Assembly: GCA_011634665.1 (NCBI GenBank)
Contig: WAEK01000017.1
Coordinates: 434,001 to 498,000, forward strand
DNA length: 64,000 bases
Reading direction: 5' to 3'
Origin: Mortierella sp. BCC40632
Lineage: Eukaryota > Mortierellomycota > Mortierellomycetes > Mortierellales > Mortierellaceae
This document shows, piece after piece, positions 45,636 to 58,480 of this stretch. Made by a program: the position numbers and the translations under genes. The notes below the pieces were generated by a model. It searched no databases. It worked only from the letters and a program-made list of their open reading frames with translations, and had not been told where the DNA came from. Each line of letters opens with the position of its first letter. Position 1 is the stretch's first letter.

Positions 45636-46529
45636 GGTTAAAGGGCGGAGCAAAAAAAAAGGAGGTAAAGAAAATGAATGTAGGAAAAGGAAAAAAAAAA
45701 AAAAACAGAGGAAGCGGAATGTTTGGCCACCAAAAAAAAAAAAAAAAAAAAAAAAGAAGGAAGGAAGGAAGGAGGGAAGGAGGGAAGGAAGATAGAAGAG
45801 GAAATTGCCGGGAAAAGCTGATGGCGAGACGAGGATGGAATGCGAGGAAAGCTCCCGACCTGTTATGCTTTTTACTGTACCTTGTGCGTTGTCTGTCCTG
45901 CACAAGGCCCTCGGGACTGAGCCTCATTATTGGTCAGTATACATAAAATCATTGGTCCCGAACTCAAAAAGGGAAAAAAAAAAAAAAAAAATTCACACCA
46001 ACGATTTTTCTTTACCAGATAACCCTTGGGTACCTCGAGAACACAAAGGGGGGTAGAGCCAGAACTCCTCATCGTGTTAATAAAGTCGATGGACTCCACC
46101 GACCTTAGTTTTTTCCATGCTTCGCCTCTGTTTGTTTTTCGCTTTCATTTTTGTTTGTTCCTTTTTTTGATGGGGGGAGAGCGGGATCGATGATAAAGGA
46201 AGTGGCTATGCATGAGGCATGAGGCTTGATATGTTTGTGCTCATCAATACACTAAGCGGAGAAGTTGGCGAAGCTCCGAAACCAAAGGACCCGGTCACTT
46301 TGGCCGCCACGCCATGAGGACATAAAGTTTACAAACTCGGGGTTGTCACCGTTGTTTATTTTGAATCATCTGATCAGCTTAAGTATCACCATCGACACGT
46401 ACACACGCACAAAAAAAAAAAAAAAAAAAAAAAAAAAGGAATTGTACATTTCATTCTAGAGACCTTGGGAAGTGGCGTAACCATCGTTACAGGCATAAAT
46501 CAAACATTTTCTTTTCTCTTCCTTTTCCT
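45636..46529. other. Intergenic: membrane-protein promoter and TOP1 3' region
   Basis: Contains A and GGAA-rich runs (45690-45795), poly(A) runs at 45973-45990 and 46411-46437, and no supported gene. Frames are K/F homopolymer artefacts. Confidence 0.65.
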
Positions 46530-49500
46530 CTAAAACTCCCAGTCGTCGCTCACGGTCATTGCCCACTTGAACTTGTCACGGAGCGTCTTGGTGAAAATCT
46601 TTTCCAAAGGCACATCATGCTTTTGGCACCATGCTGCAGAGATACGTGGATCAATATAGTTGATCTTGGACGTTCCCAAGGCTGTCTGCTTGTTCTCCTC
46701 CTATTAAAGTGGAAAGGGGGATTCAGTCATAGTTTGACCACAACAGAGTTAGTTAATAAAATAACAAATCATTGCCTAACCAAAAACAATTAAACCATTA
46801 CTGTCTCATATAAATCTCGAATATATATACCTTGTCAACCATTGCGGCTCTTGTAGCAGCAATACGCTCATCCAACTTCAACAACTGTGCATCACATTTT
46901 TCGACAGTGGCACCCTTGCCACCCGGAACATTGCCCGTCTTGCGTTCCTTGGCAAGTTCCTTCTCTCGGAGGTCCACATCCTTGAGCATCTCCTTGAGTT
47001 CTTTCTCAGTCATGGGTTTTTCCTTGTTCTCTTTCCGCTTCAAGTTTTCCTTCTCCCACTTGGCTCTAGTCTTCTCGCGTTCCTTCTCCATCAATGACAC
47101 CTCATGCTCAATAATCCACTCATCCTCCAAATCCGATTCGGGCTCAAGAAGCTCTGGTCGCTTCTTCTTCAACTTGGGCTCCAGGGTCAAAATGGTGCGC
47201 TTCAGTTTGTGCTTTTGGTACTTCAAAGCGCGAATCTTGTCGACAATCTTGTCCATTTGAACAGCGTGTCCCTTGCTGACAGCACGTTGATGGTTGCAAA
47301 GAATAGCTACGTCACGGTTGGCACGGTTGTAGGCAAGTAGCTTCTCAGCCAAGGTGCCCTCAGTTGGTGTCAGCTTCTCCAATTGTTCCTGGAATGTGAA
47401 CGAGGCATTGTAAGTACGGAATACTTTGGCAGTCAAGCCCTTCATCAAGCTCTGCAAATGCTTGTTCAGTTCTGCAGTCTAATCCATCGAAATCATAAAA
47501 AAATTACGGATGTGAATAATCGCATATGGTTGATAAAAGTCGAGATGGTCCAGCAATCCTTCATCAAACAGAGCAGTTACCTTGAGTCGATCAAAAAGAT
47601 CGTCTCCCTCTTGCGCAGGCTCACGCTTGAAAAGACGAATGTTTTTAAAGACCTGTTCATCCACCTCAACCGTCTTTTGGAATCGAATCGAATCTTTACC
47701 CAAAAAGTCGAGATGAAGAATGTTGGGCTTCTCAAGCGTAACATGTTCATATCGAAGAGAACAGCAGCCCACAGTGTCAGCCTCGTCCTCACCCTTTTCG
47801 TTTCCGGCTCTCAGTGCAAGACGATCAATCAGGTACATGGCCGTGGCTCGTTGACGAATAAACATCTTTTTGTCCTTAAGATCCGTCATGTAGGCACGAC
47901 GAATACCGCCGACCTCCTTCTTGAGAGCACGAGCAGTCTCAAACTTCTTAAAATCAGACTGGCCCTTCAAAGAACTTCCTGCAGCCAAAAACACATACTT
48001 GGTCGAATCATTGACATTTTCTTTCCATGTGGCCAGCCAGGTCTTTGTGTTGTCGTGAACAATACCGCCCCATGAATGGCCTAATGGCGCTTTTGGAATT
48101 GGTGCATCCTTGCTCAAGTTCAAAGTGACCTGTTCGGGTTGCACACGAAGCTATAGTCATTGTGACAATAAAAGATTATCGCAGGTTAGCTAAATGTTCC
48201 AAAAGAATATATCCTTTGATGGTGACCGAATGAATGCCGTGATGAAATGTTACCTTAAGAGTGCCTGTCTTGGGATGCTGACCACGTCCACGGAACAAAT
48301 CTGGAGGTTCAATGCGGTAGTTGCCGACTCTCTCCTTACGACCATCTAGGTAGCAGACGCCATAGAACTCATCCAGTGCCAGCTTTTGTTCTTTGAGTTT
48401 TAGCTTGTCTTCCTTGCTCATATTCTTTTTCTTCTCCTTTTGTCTCTGAAGGTGCTCATAGATGGGTGTAAAGTCGCATTTTTTGAAGTCGGTAATCGAA
48501 GGAGTCTAGGAGAGTGGAGACATATAAAGCCTTGATAAGAAAACAAAGTTGGATAGCTCATACTAGATCAACTTTAAGTGTCGCGAAAGACCTACTGTCT
48601 TGTGTTTCTTGGCAATTGCCTTGAAGTCAGTGAAAAAGTTTTTCTGAAATGTTGGGTTCTCTGCATGTTCCGTGTAGAGTAAGGCAGCAAAGAAAGAAGC
48701 CACTTCTTCCACATCGGACGAGAGGGTAATGGGTTTGCCTAAACGGAGTGAAGAAAAAAAAAAAAAAAAAAAAAAGCAGTAGGGATGGAGTTGTGAGTTG
48801 TGAGCAGTTGGTTCAGCATGGGTTCGTCCTAAAATACTGCTATGCTGAATTTAGGGCCATTTTTTTCTTTACCATCATACAACATCTTGATTCCATGAGG
48901 AGTGTATTCAGGTGGGAAGTAGACGCCATTATGGACAAGAGTCGTCCACTTGACAGAGTCATCCTCAGTCCCGCCGTTCCTCAACCACCAGGCATCACCC
49001 TCGTCCTCTTCTTCCTCTTCCTTCTTCACCTTCTTGAGAGACGCCTTTGTATCAGGTTCGTCCTTGATCCGCTTTTTAGCTGAAGACTTTGTGTCGGCAG
49101 CCTTGCCGCGAGACGAAGCCTTGCCAGGCTCAGTCTTGACTTTTGAAGTTGCAGTGCTGGACTTTGCCTTTGACTTGGGGTCAACCTTCTTGGAAGTGGA
49201 CTTTTTGGCCTACGGTTGAAGCGGTATGGAATAGAGGAAACGTAATCAGAACAGTGTAGCTAGGAATGTGGCTGGGCTGATCCAATCTCCAAATACAATA
49301 CCCCCAATCTGAAGTGGACGGTGAAGGTTGGACCAGTGACATAAGCACTTACCAGGGGCACATCCGAATCGCTTTCAGAGGACTCTTCCTTGTAGCTGGG
49401 CCTTGCCTTTGACCGACCATTGGTCTTTGTGCTCTTATTGCCATTCGTCTTGACGGACTTCTTTGCTGCGAGGGGTGCATCCGAGTCGGACGATTGGTCG

Positions 49501-49890
49501 TCGTCAGAGTACTCCCTGTATGATGGTCTCTTTGCGCCAGGTCGCGACCTCTTGCTAAGGGGGACCTCCGAGTCGCTGCTCTCAGACTTGATGTCAGGCC
49601 CAACGCTCTCATCATCATCATCGTCATCCTCGATGATCCGTTTCTTTACAGGAGGTCTTTTGCGCTTGCCAAGGGGGGTGTCCGAGTCACCGCTGTCGTC
49701 AATGTCGTCGTCTAGAAGAGAGAGAGAGAGAGAGAAAGAGAAAGCCACAGAGAATCGGGGTGAGGAGAGGGGAAGGTGTGAAACTCAGGTCTCTCCAAAG
49801 AACACCCTACTCCACACAGAACACAGTGGACACAGACAGTACACACACAAACAGAGAGACGAGCGGATCAAAGAAATGCACACGCGATCC

Positions 49891-49935
<45 letters not shown>

Positions 49936-50618
49936 CCTTCCACCTCCTTGGTTCGTCTGTCCTGCACGCTGCATATCTGCTTTGACGTTCTCTCTTTCTC
50001 TCTCTCTCTCTCTCTTATCTTCTCTTTTCTCTTTTCTTCTTTTTTTCTTTCTCTCTTTCTCTCTCTCTTTGTCCCCCTTTCTCGCCCATTTTCTCATTCC
50101 CTCTCTTACACACAAGAAATCTCTGCATCCTAGCCACTACTTCGGTCGTATCCTCAGCATGTTGTCACTAAAGTGCCACAAATGTCAAAGCAGGGCCTTC
50201 CTGTGGCTCCATGATCTCTGCAGAGCACTACCACAGCAATGAAAAAACACCTGTCACTGCATTGACCCACGAGAGTATCTGAAGTCCAGAGCTCCTAGAC
50301 TTGAACCGATCTGGTTTTGAGGCCCGTCACTCTTTGTCAAAGGACCAAACCCAGAAGGACTTTTCAGACACACAATGAAGGAGGCCCATGAACAACGAAG
50401 AGGTAGGAAAGGAAAGGGGAGAGAGAGAAAGAGAGCAAGAGCAGGAAAAGGGCTAGGGGCACTATGTAATAAAGGTGAGGGGTGGGGATCGGGCGGTCAG
50501 GGCCAGAAAGGGTCAGAAAGGGCTAGTTGGACTAGCAAGGATACGTACCAGAGAAGGCGGCAGAAGCAGCCTTGAAATCCCTGCGCTTTGCAAGAGGCAT
50601 ATCTTCGGAGTCGGACAT
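46530..50618 (-). CDS. TOP1: DNA topoisomerase I (type IB)
   Basis: Model on the minus strand: exons 50549-50618, 49353-49711, 48873-49209, 48596-48738, 48254-48505, 47581-48150, 46831-47478, 46530-46700; phases agree and give 849 residues. The N-terminal ~250 residues are charged and carry five copies of an S-[DE]-x-PL-x-K-type motif. The core starts near [20 protein letters not shown] and includes [34 protein letters not shown], the active-site Arg region [20 protein letters not shown], and [13 protein letters not shown] basic coiled linker ([12 protein letters not shown]) precedes the C-terminal domain with [10 protein letters not shown], in which Tyr808 is the nucleophile. It relaxes supercoils in the nucleus during transcription and replication. 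The first intron is 837 nt, far longer than the others, and contains CT and TC tracts. The gene diverges from the PHD-finger gene across 1.4 kb. Confidence 0.97.
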
Positions 50619-51624
50619 GGTGCCCTCTGTCCAGGTGATGGGTGGTGGTTGGTGTAACGAGGTGAATGGGGAATGGTTCTTAAATAATATTGACAATGGC
50701 AGCACGCGAAGAGTTCGCTCTGATCTGGGGAGACGAAGGGGCGAGGCAAGGAGGCGCGGTACGAGGCGGGGGATGAGTCGGAACACAGACACCTTGTAAA
50801 TGCGAGTGAAGGGAATCACGCAGGGAGATGTCACTTTGGTGCAGGTCAGAGGGAGAGAAAGAGACAATAGCTACCAAAGAAGAATGGACAATGGAATGGC
50901 ACTGGGGAGGGGACAGAGAGACAGAGAGACAGAGAATGAGGGAGAGAGAAAGAGAGAGAGAGAGAATGAGAATGAAAGGAGCGAAGGGGCAAAATTTTCG
51001 TAAGTCGAAAAAATGGTGGACTTGAGAAAAAAAAAAAAAAAACGCAAAAGTGCCCCATGCCGAAGAAAAAAACCACTGCGTCACCGAATATTTTTTCGAT
51101 CTTTCTACCCTTCCACTGTTCATTACTCCTCACCTCATATCTCTCCCCGCGTTGCGGCTTTTTTTCTCCCATTCTCTATCTTTGGTCCTTTTAGGAGATC
51201 AAAGAGCATGCTGCGTACTCCCACATTACATTAAATACTTGACTGGGGTTAAAAGGCCTTTGATATCTCTTTTTTTTTTTTTTTTTTTTTGGCTGCATTT
51301 CTTACTTTTGGCAAAGGAGTGGGTCGTCTTTTTCCTACTCCGCACCAATCTCTTGGAGCAATGATAGTATTCCTTTTGCAGCACTTTCAATTTGAATGAG
51401 GTTTCATAAGCCAATGAAGAAACGCCCAGTTTTTTTGTTTGAAGGAAGCGAAGCGTCCCTTTCTGATAAGGGACAGAAAGGGTAGGAGGAAGAGAAAGAC
51501 AGAGGCAGTGATCAAGATCAGCAGCTATTTCCAAGGTTGCTCCAAGTTAAGCCGCTTATTCTTTCAGTGGTGGGGCTGGTGTGCATGTCCAGTCATCAAC
51601 ATAGGCTCTTAGCTGCCTGCTATG

Positions 51625-51717
<93 letters not shown>

Positions 51718-52016
51718 CAATGGTGCTGTGGCTTCATGGCTTCTCGCGCCTCCATCTCATCATTTGCCTAAAAGTTCATAGAAGTCCCAATGTCCTGAAA
51801 GTTTAGTGGCGTCAATCCAGCCAATCAGAAGCGCCAGCTCTGTGACTTCTCAATCTTTCGGTTGTGTTTTCCGTGGATTTTTTTTTTTTTTTTTTTTTTC
51901 TCTCTGTGAGGAGAAGGAAAAAGGGTGTCTTCATTTCTACCATTACCAAAAGTCACCACGACCGAGCCATCCTGTCCATCGCTGGTGGCCGCCCGCATCA
52001 CTTCTCATAAGGGGAA
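50619..52016. promoter_or_regulatory. Shared divergent promoter interval of TOP1 and PHD gene
   Basis: The 1.4 kb between two divergent start codons holds GA-rich (50900-50970) and T-rich segments and an uninterrupted TC dinucleotide run at 51627-51714. No gene or clear TATA box is seen. Distances suggest separate promoters. Confidence 0.6.
51627..51714 (+). repeat. (TC)44 microsatellite
   Basis: Eighty-eight nucleotides of perfect TC repeat, about 300 bp upstream of the PHD gene's ATG. Such polypyrimidine tracts may lie in the promoter or leader. Confidence 0.95.
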
Positions 52017-55000
52017 ATGGATTCGTCAGGGTCCTCAGATCTTTCTGATGGCTCACTTTCTTCTGATTCTTCAGAACAAAGCAAAGACCTATCTTCGAGA
52101 CCAACATCCCATAAACGATCCCCTCTTTATCACCAAGTCTCGTCAACAATAGCACCGCACCTTTCTAACCCTCGCCAAGCTTTGAGCGGCTCCCGTCTTC
52201 ATCGTTCTCCTTCACATTCGGAATCCTCTTCTCTGGATTCGGACGGCAGTGACTCTGAGAAAGATAGCTCTCCCCATCAAGTCAACCGAATCGCTTCTGG
52301 GAAACGTGAAGGCAAAGATAGGAAACACAAGACAGCTCCTCAGGAATTCAATGCACCCATCTCTCTCTCGGCATCTGCGTCCGTATACTCCCAGGATGTG
52401 CTGGACAGGTCCATGATGCTTTCACCCGCTGCCCAGTACAAGGCAGGCCAAATAAGTGGTTCCTCTGTCATAGCCATGCGAGGCGGCTCTTCCTCTGCTG
52501 GCCGAGGACGAGGACGCGGACGCGGGCGGGCTCCACTGGCTGGCCATGGAGCTCGCAAGTATGACGCCACAGGAGCCACTGTCATTGACTTTGAGAGGTT
52601 CTCGCCACCCCCTGAAGACTATGCGCATCTTGGATCAACAACGACTTCTGTATCTCACTCGCCACCAATGACCCCGGTGACCAAGGCTGATCCATCGCCT
52701 TCTATATCCACTTTTAATCCCGGGCGTGCCAAAAAGGAGACCGGGAAACATCCACGGTCCTCCAAAGGATCTGGGAGCAGTAAAAAGTCGGGGACTAAGA
52801 AATCTGGACAGCCAAAATCTGTCTCACAGGATGTCTATTGTATTTGCCGTGGACCATACGACGGAGTAGAGTTCATGATTGCATGTGATAGATGCGAAGG
52901 TATGTGCCCTATCAACCCCCCTATTCAGGTTGTGGATACTTCAACTAAGATCAGCCTAGATACATGGTCACTGACAGGGACATCTTCTCTTAGAATGGTT
53001 TCATGGACGTTGCATTGGGATGAGGCCACAAGATGCAAAGAAGAGCTCTCACTACTACTGCGACAAGTGCAAAAAGATCCGTATGATGTTTGGTGTTAGT
53101 ACGCCCGAGCCTGATGCCCCCAAGCCCTCGAAATCGAAAAGCCATACGAACAAGAGTAGCACGGAAAAGCGCACAGGAAAATCCGGGAATAAGCAGTACC
53201 CCCAGGAAAACCTCTATCATGTCACAGCATCTCAGGGGAAACTCAAGTTCACTTCTCGGAAATCGGCAGATGAAAGCGTAGCAAGACCGACCGAAACTAC
53301 GCATAAATCGAAGGAAACCACCTCGGGACAACAGAAGCAACAAATCCTCCTCACTACTCCCAAAATCCCGCCTACAATGGTCTATCAAAGTGACCTGGCG
53401 GAAAAGGTCCCAAAGTCGACCGGCTCCGAAGTAGCTGCTCATACCCCACATCATAACGCAGTATCAAGCGCCGTTTACCCAGGTAAGTCTCTGACTAGAT
53501 AATCACTTGAAGACACCCTGCTCTCCGAACCAGATTCCTCACTGATAACGTGTTTATCTTGTTTACTAAACAGACCCTACCGCCCTGCCAGTAAGCAGAG
53601 CATCAGCCATCATCGATGACGACGAGGACGAGGATGTCTGCCCTGTCTGTGAGTTTGAGTGCACCTGTAATGTCGACCAGAACAAAGCACCAAGCTCAAA
53701 TACAGGTCTTGCACCCACGCCTACCCCAGACGACCCACGTAATTTCCATGCGATCAAGGTCCCGTTTCGACCTAGTGTTAACGCTCAACAACAGCATTCA
53801 CCCCAAAGCAACGGAATTGAGACCGGAATACCCACCATATCTGCAGTCTCTACTGATGCCTTGGACACTAGCAATAACTTTCAAACATCCCAAAAGAATC
53901 CTATGGTTCCCCTTACCCACCAGCGACGACCCTCTGTCATTCGCAGAGGAGGAAAAGGAATTGGTAAGGCGCCCTATTTCATGCAGAGCACAAAGAGCAA
54001 AGCCCCAGCACGTTTGCATGGAAAAGGATTCAAAGGTGGTAAGGCAAATATCCATCTTTTTCGACCATCTTTTTCGGATGACAGCTCGTCCGAGATGTCG
54101 GATGACACTATGCCAGATGAGAGTACTCTTGAAGTCTCTCACCAATACGACCAGTTCTTGACTGATTCTGGGGATGACGGTGAAGCTGATGGTTCTCTTG
54201 CACTCGACTCCTCGAGTTCTTTGAGTGACCTTGATGAAGCCTTATCTCACCAGGAGCGTGTTTTTGAACAGCCGCCGGATCAATCTTCTGCTCCTGAACA
54301 AAGACCAAAGTCTGCGACATTATTATCGAGAGAGGACAGCGACGATGAGTATGGTAGGGTCGATGACAGCCCTCGACCATCTACCAAAAAGAACAAGAAA
54401 GCAAGTCGACAAAAGAAGGCAAAGACGTCTCTTGTGGTCACGCGCATGGACGAAGACACGCTCTATACTCCAGCAGCCGCTACAAGAATTACGCCCAGCG
54501 TATCCCACAACAACCATGCTTCCACTACTGCTCTTGCCAAGGGCGCTCACCAAAACGAGTTCCAGCTGTTCTCCTATGACCCGGAAGTTGCACAGTATGT
54601 GATGGCTGTCAGTGCTATTAGTGACGCTGAGAGTGGGAGTGATCTTGAAGAGATTCCTCAATCGCCATCAGACGACTTTCAAGCATTGATCGAGACGGAC
54701 TCGAAACCAGGCGAAGACGATATATTCGGAGGCAGCGACTTGAGTGATGAGCTCAGTGGAGATCTAAGCGACATCTCCAGCGAGGATCTGGAAGACCTCT
54801 CAGACGACGCACTCGGTTTCAGCTGTATCGAAGATGACGAAGAGGATGAGGTGAGTAGCAGCAGCTCACCCCAGGAGTACCACTATTCAGAGATGGAGGA
54901 ACAGGACGAATCCCTAGTTGATTCCGATTCTACTGGACATTCAAGCGCTAGCTCAACTTCTAGCTCGAGTGAATCGGATCAAAACTCTGATGATGGCGAA

Positions 55001-58000
55001 GCAGAAGTCAGCGATACATTTGAGATCGATGAGAGCCAGTATATATTCGAGGACCAAGAGGAACTTATTGACGAGGAAGAGCTTCAGCGGCTAGAAGAGC
55101 AAGAGCGAATGCTTGTCGCTCGAGCTCATATTCTTCATGAGTATATTAGTGACGAAGAAGAGCCAGACCCTAGCAAGAATCCCTTTGAGAGTTCCGAGGA
55201 TGAAGAGGAAGAAGAGGAGGATGAACATGTATTCGATGGAGACGACGAGGACTATCCCGACGAATATTATGATGACGATTACGGCGATGACGAGTATGAT
55301 GACATGGATGAAGCGCAGATCTTGGCACGACTAAAGGGAACGCAGCTTGAGATGCAGGCGCTGATGATGATCCCGCCTGAGCAACAGGAGCAACTTCTCT
55401 TACTACAACACTATGCGGAACTTCAAGAGCAGAGGCAAGGTCATGGAAAGCATATGATTGAAGCTGGCCTTCCCTCTGAACAGACTTCTACTACAATAAT
55501 TCAACAACATGGGGATCTACTGCAGCAACCTCAGCAAGGTCAAGAACTAGTACTTGAAAGCGACAACGCAGAACTTCAACGACTGGCCGAGCTACTACCA
55601 ACTTCATCTGCAGAGTTGATGATGCCGTTTGATATTGGTGTTGCCGAACTTGATGCCGAGACCCAAGAGCTTGCTACGAGCCTGGCCAACAGCTTGGCAA
55701 GCAGTATGGTGCATAGCGCTACCGCAAGTCTCCCTGGGAGTGGCTCTGAGAGTCAGGACTTGGAAGGCGACAGCGGAGCTGTAGCCTTTGGAGTATCGAT
55801 GGCCTCTACTGGAGTGGCCGTCCAATTACCAGGATTTGAGCCCGATTTGGGATTCTCCTCAATGACTGAAGGGTCTATTGAACAAGGAGGCAGATCGCTC
55901 TCCATTTCAGCAACATCTGCTTCTCCTACTACACCCAACACTGTGTGGTCAGCGCCACCGTCGTCAACGACAGGATCTCTTAGTTCTGGTGCATTCCCGA
56001 CACCTGCCAACACACCCACACCGCCCGGGAACGTGACGGCCATCGTAACAAACGCCTTTTCACGGGAAGGAAGCGACACTTCAAGCTATTCGCCACAAGC
56101 AGAACTAACCGCCCAAGAGTCTATGTCTGAGACTAACATCATCGCAACATCAGCAACCGAACTTGAGTTGACGCTCAAAGACTCTAAGCAATCCACATTA
56201 GCCACCAAGACACAGTCGTCATTGCCCAACAGTCCTGCCTATAAACCCTTGTCTTCCGTCATGTCCGCTTCATCGGTCGGTGGTCGAGCTATCCAGCCTA
56301 TTTTACCAAGACTTGCACCAGGGGAAAGTCTTTCGGACCTGAGTCCTTTCACTAAGATGAATGCCGTCGCAGCGACCACGGCAGGGATTTCAGCAACACT
56401 TTCGGCTCCATCGTCAACGGGAGCCATCTCTCAAAGCCGACTTCATGATCTAAACTCTGGGTTGTCTTTTAAGGAGGCTGCACAGCGTGCCTTTAATGGT
56501 ATGGGTTTAGGTGTAAAAGTTTCGAGTGGTTCCTTGAATGGATCAACGTCCACTTTGTCACACAATGGAGAAGCCAGCAGCAGTACGATGGATGACCAAT
56601 ATGACCTGGACCCAAGAAAGCGCAAGAACGATGAGGCCAGGCAACAAGAGGTAAAAATAGAAATCCTTTGTCTATTGGGCTTCCTTTTCCTGAACAGAGG
56701 AGAGAGTGACCATCTAATCCTTCCCTTTTTATTACTACTAATCTCCTAGGCTATCTTATCAGTACATGGTGGCAAACGAAGAAAGGCTTCTATTCATCTT
56801 GGTGCCTTGACTCAGGAGGTAGATGAGATCATGGGTATGACCGGATCCGGATCCGGAAACACAACCGACACGACCCAAACAAGTCAACGAGGCGATCCAC
56901 TCGGACTCTCGGAAGCGTCCTTATCTCCCTCTGTGGATATGAACTTTGGAAACATCGGCTCGTTTGTGGACCCATCGGCTCGGATCATTTCTCCAGGCAC
57001 TATCGTCAATGCCGACAAGTTTGAGGGAGGGGGTATCTTTTCGACGCCCCGGCCAAGGACACCAAGCCTCAAGGGCAAGGAACTTAGGCTTGAAGTTAGC
57101 GAGCCGGCTGTCTTACCAATGGACGATCTCTTGGATACTTCTGCATTTTATGGTCGTTCTTCGTCTCGATCTCCTTCACCTGGACGTGCAGGGGAGGTTG
57201 AGGGCGAGGATGACGAGATGTCTCGATCGATGCTAAAGGATCTCCGACGATGGGAGCGAATTCCCATAGGAACGTTCCGAAAGAGCCGACGACCCAGTTC
57301 CCCTTTTATTGGCAGTCTCCAGAGTGCGTTGAAGGCTGGGAATGTGGCCATGCCAACGACAATGTTGTCGGATCATCAATTACATCAGCGAAACTCTCTC
57401 CAACAGGAATCACATCGAATCCATCGAAGAATGATGAGTGCGGCGCGAAAGCAAAGGGCGGCTCAAGCATTTGTATCTTTGCCTTCTTCCACGGGTCGAT
57501 TAATGCAATTGAGACCCCCATTGGTATCGTCCAATTCTTTTTCGTCCACATCTTCGTCACCAGTCCCTTTGCCCTTTTCCGGAAGACTTCCTCGTTCGAA
57601 CTCTAGCCTGGGATTGGGACAGTCTAGCCGCGAGGCCTTGGATCCTGGTCGGCGAAAGCGAAGGATGGAAGGGGCAAAGGGACTCATGCCCCCGGGTCGA
57701 TCTAGGTCTATTGCCGAAGGGATGCGAGGGGTCGAAAAGACAGGATTGACACAAAGTATCATGGGTCTCGGGCTTGGTATCGAGCATCAGGCTTATGGAC
57801 GTTCGAATGAAAAGGTGATTGTAGCCGGAGGAGGAGGCAGTGGTGGCAATGAGGTGGAGTTGGATGGTCTTCGGAGTCTTCAAGATCTGATGACAGATTC
57901 TTCACAGCTCCCTTCGTCTGCATGCCCGACTCCATTGCACTCACCCCTGTTTAGTGCGACATCTGCCAGTGGACGGGTTCATCATCATCCTTCGGGAGAA

Positions 58001-58144
58001 GTGTCGGTAGTGATGACCAAGGCCTCGCTTGGCGAATCGAGTATCTCGCGAGAAGAATCGATTGTGCCACATTTGGATCTGGATATCGGAAAAGAGATGG
58101 AAGGGTTCCAGGCATCTCTTGAAGCAGAAAAGGACTCGAATTGA
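52017..58144 (+). CDS. Large PHD-finger protein, putative chromatin reader
   Basis: Model: exons 52017-52899, 52994-53482, 53574-56650, 56750-58144; phases agree and give 1,947 residues. After a Ser-rich N-terminus and a GRGRGRGR patch, a PHD finger lies at about 273-321: VYCICRGPYDGVEFMIACDR, CEEWFHGRCIGM, YYCDKC. Its form resembles PHF2/PHF8-like and Cti6-like methyl-lysine readers, but no JmjC domain follows. A second Cys cluster, CPVCEFECTC, opens exon 3 after an acidic DDDEDED run. Exon 3 continues with long Asp/Glu/Ser-rich stretches (about residues 540-900), then Ser/Thr/Pro-rich sequence to the end, with an NLS-like DPRKRKNDEARQ. Histone-tail reading in the nucleus is the probable role; the complex it belongs to is unknown. 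ATG 52017 was chosen because it is the first after the pyrimidine-rich leader. AATAAA lies at 58458-58463. Confidence 0.85.
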
Positions 58145-58480
58145 AAAGCTCATGTTAAAAAAGCTTGAATGTTTAGGAAAGAGGAGGGATGAAGAAAGCA
58201 AAAGAAGGAGAGAAAGGAGGAGGACAACCATGTATATGAACCATGCACGGACCATGATATTGGAGCCATCCCGTTTTCAAAGATGGACCAACGCTTTAGC
58301 AATTTTTTTTTTTTTTTTTTCACTATTTTTTTTTTCATTATTTTTGCCCAGCATCTTTTGTCTTGACTCATGTAGACACGCATTCATCTTGTATCATAGA
58401 ACCCCGAGCAAAAGACAAAACAGCCTCCTGATGGAGAGGAGCAGAGGGCTGTTGTATAAATAAAGAGATATTTTTTTTAT
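58145..58480. other. Convergent 3' interval of PHD and PSD genes
   Basis: A 336-bp stretch with GA-rich and T-run sequence. An AATAAA on the plus strand at 58458-58463 ends only 18 nt before the stop codon of the minus-strand PSD gene, so the two 3' ends probably overlap. Confidence 0.65.

Noticed and set aside
46260..46345. Possible tRNA-like segment
   Set aside because: No A-box/B-box pair or cloverleaf could be drawn.
53798..56079. Minus-strand frames inside the PHD gene
   Set aside because: Antisense shadows of a 3 kb exon with low-complexity coding sequence.
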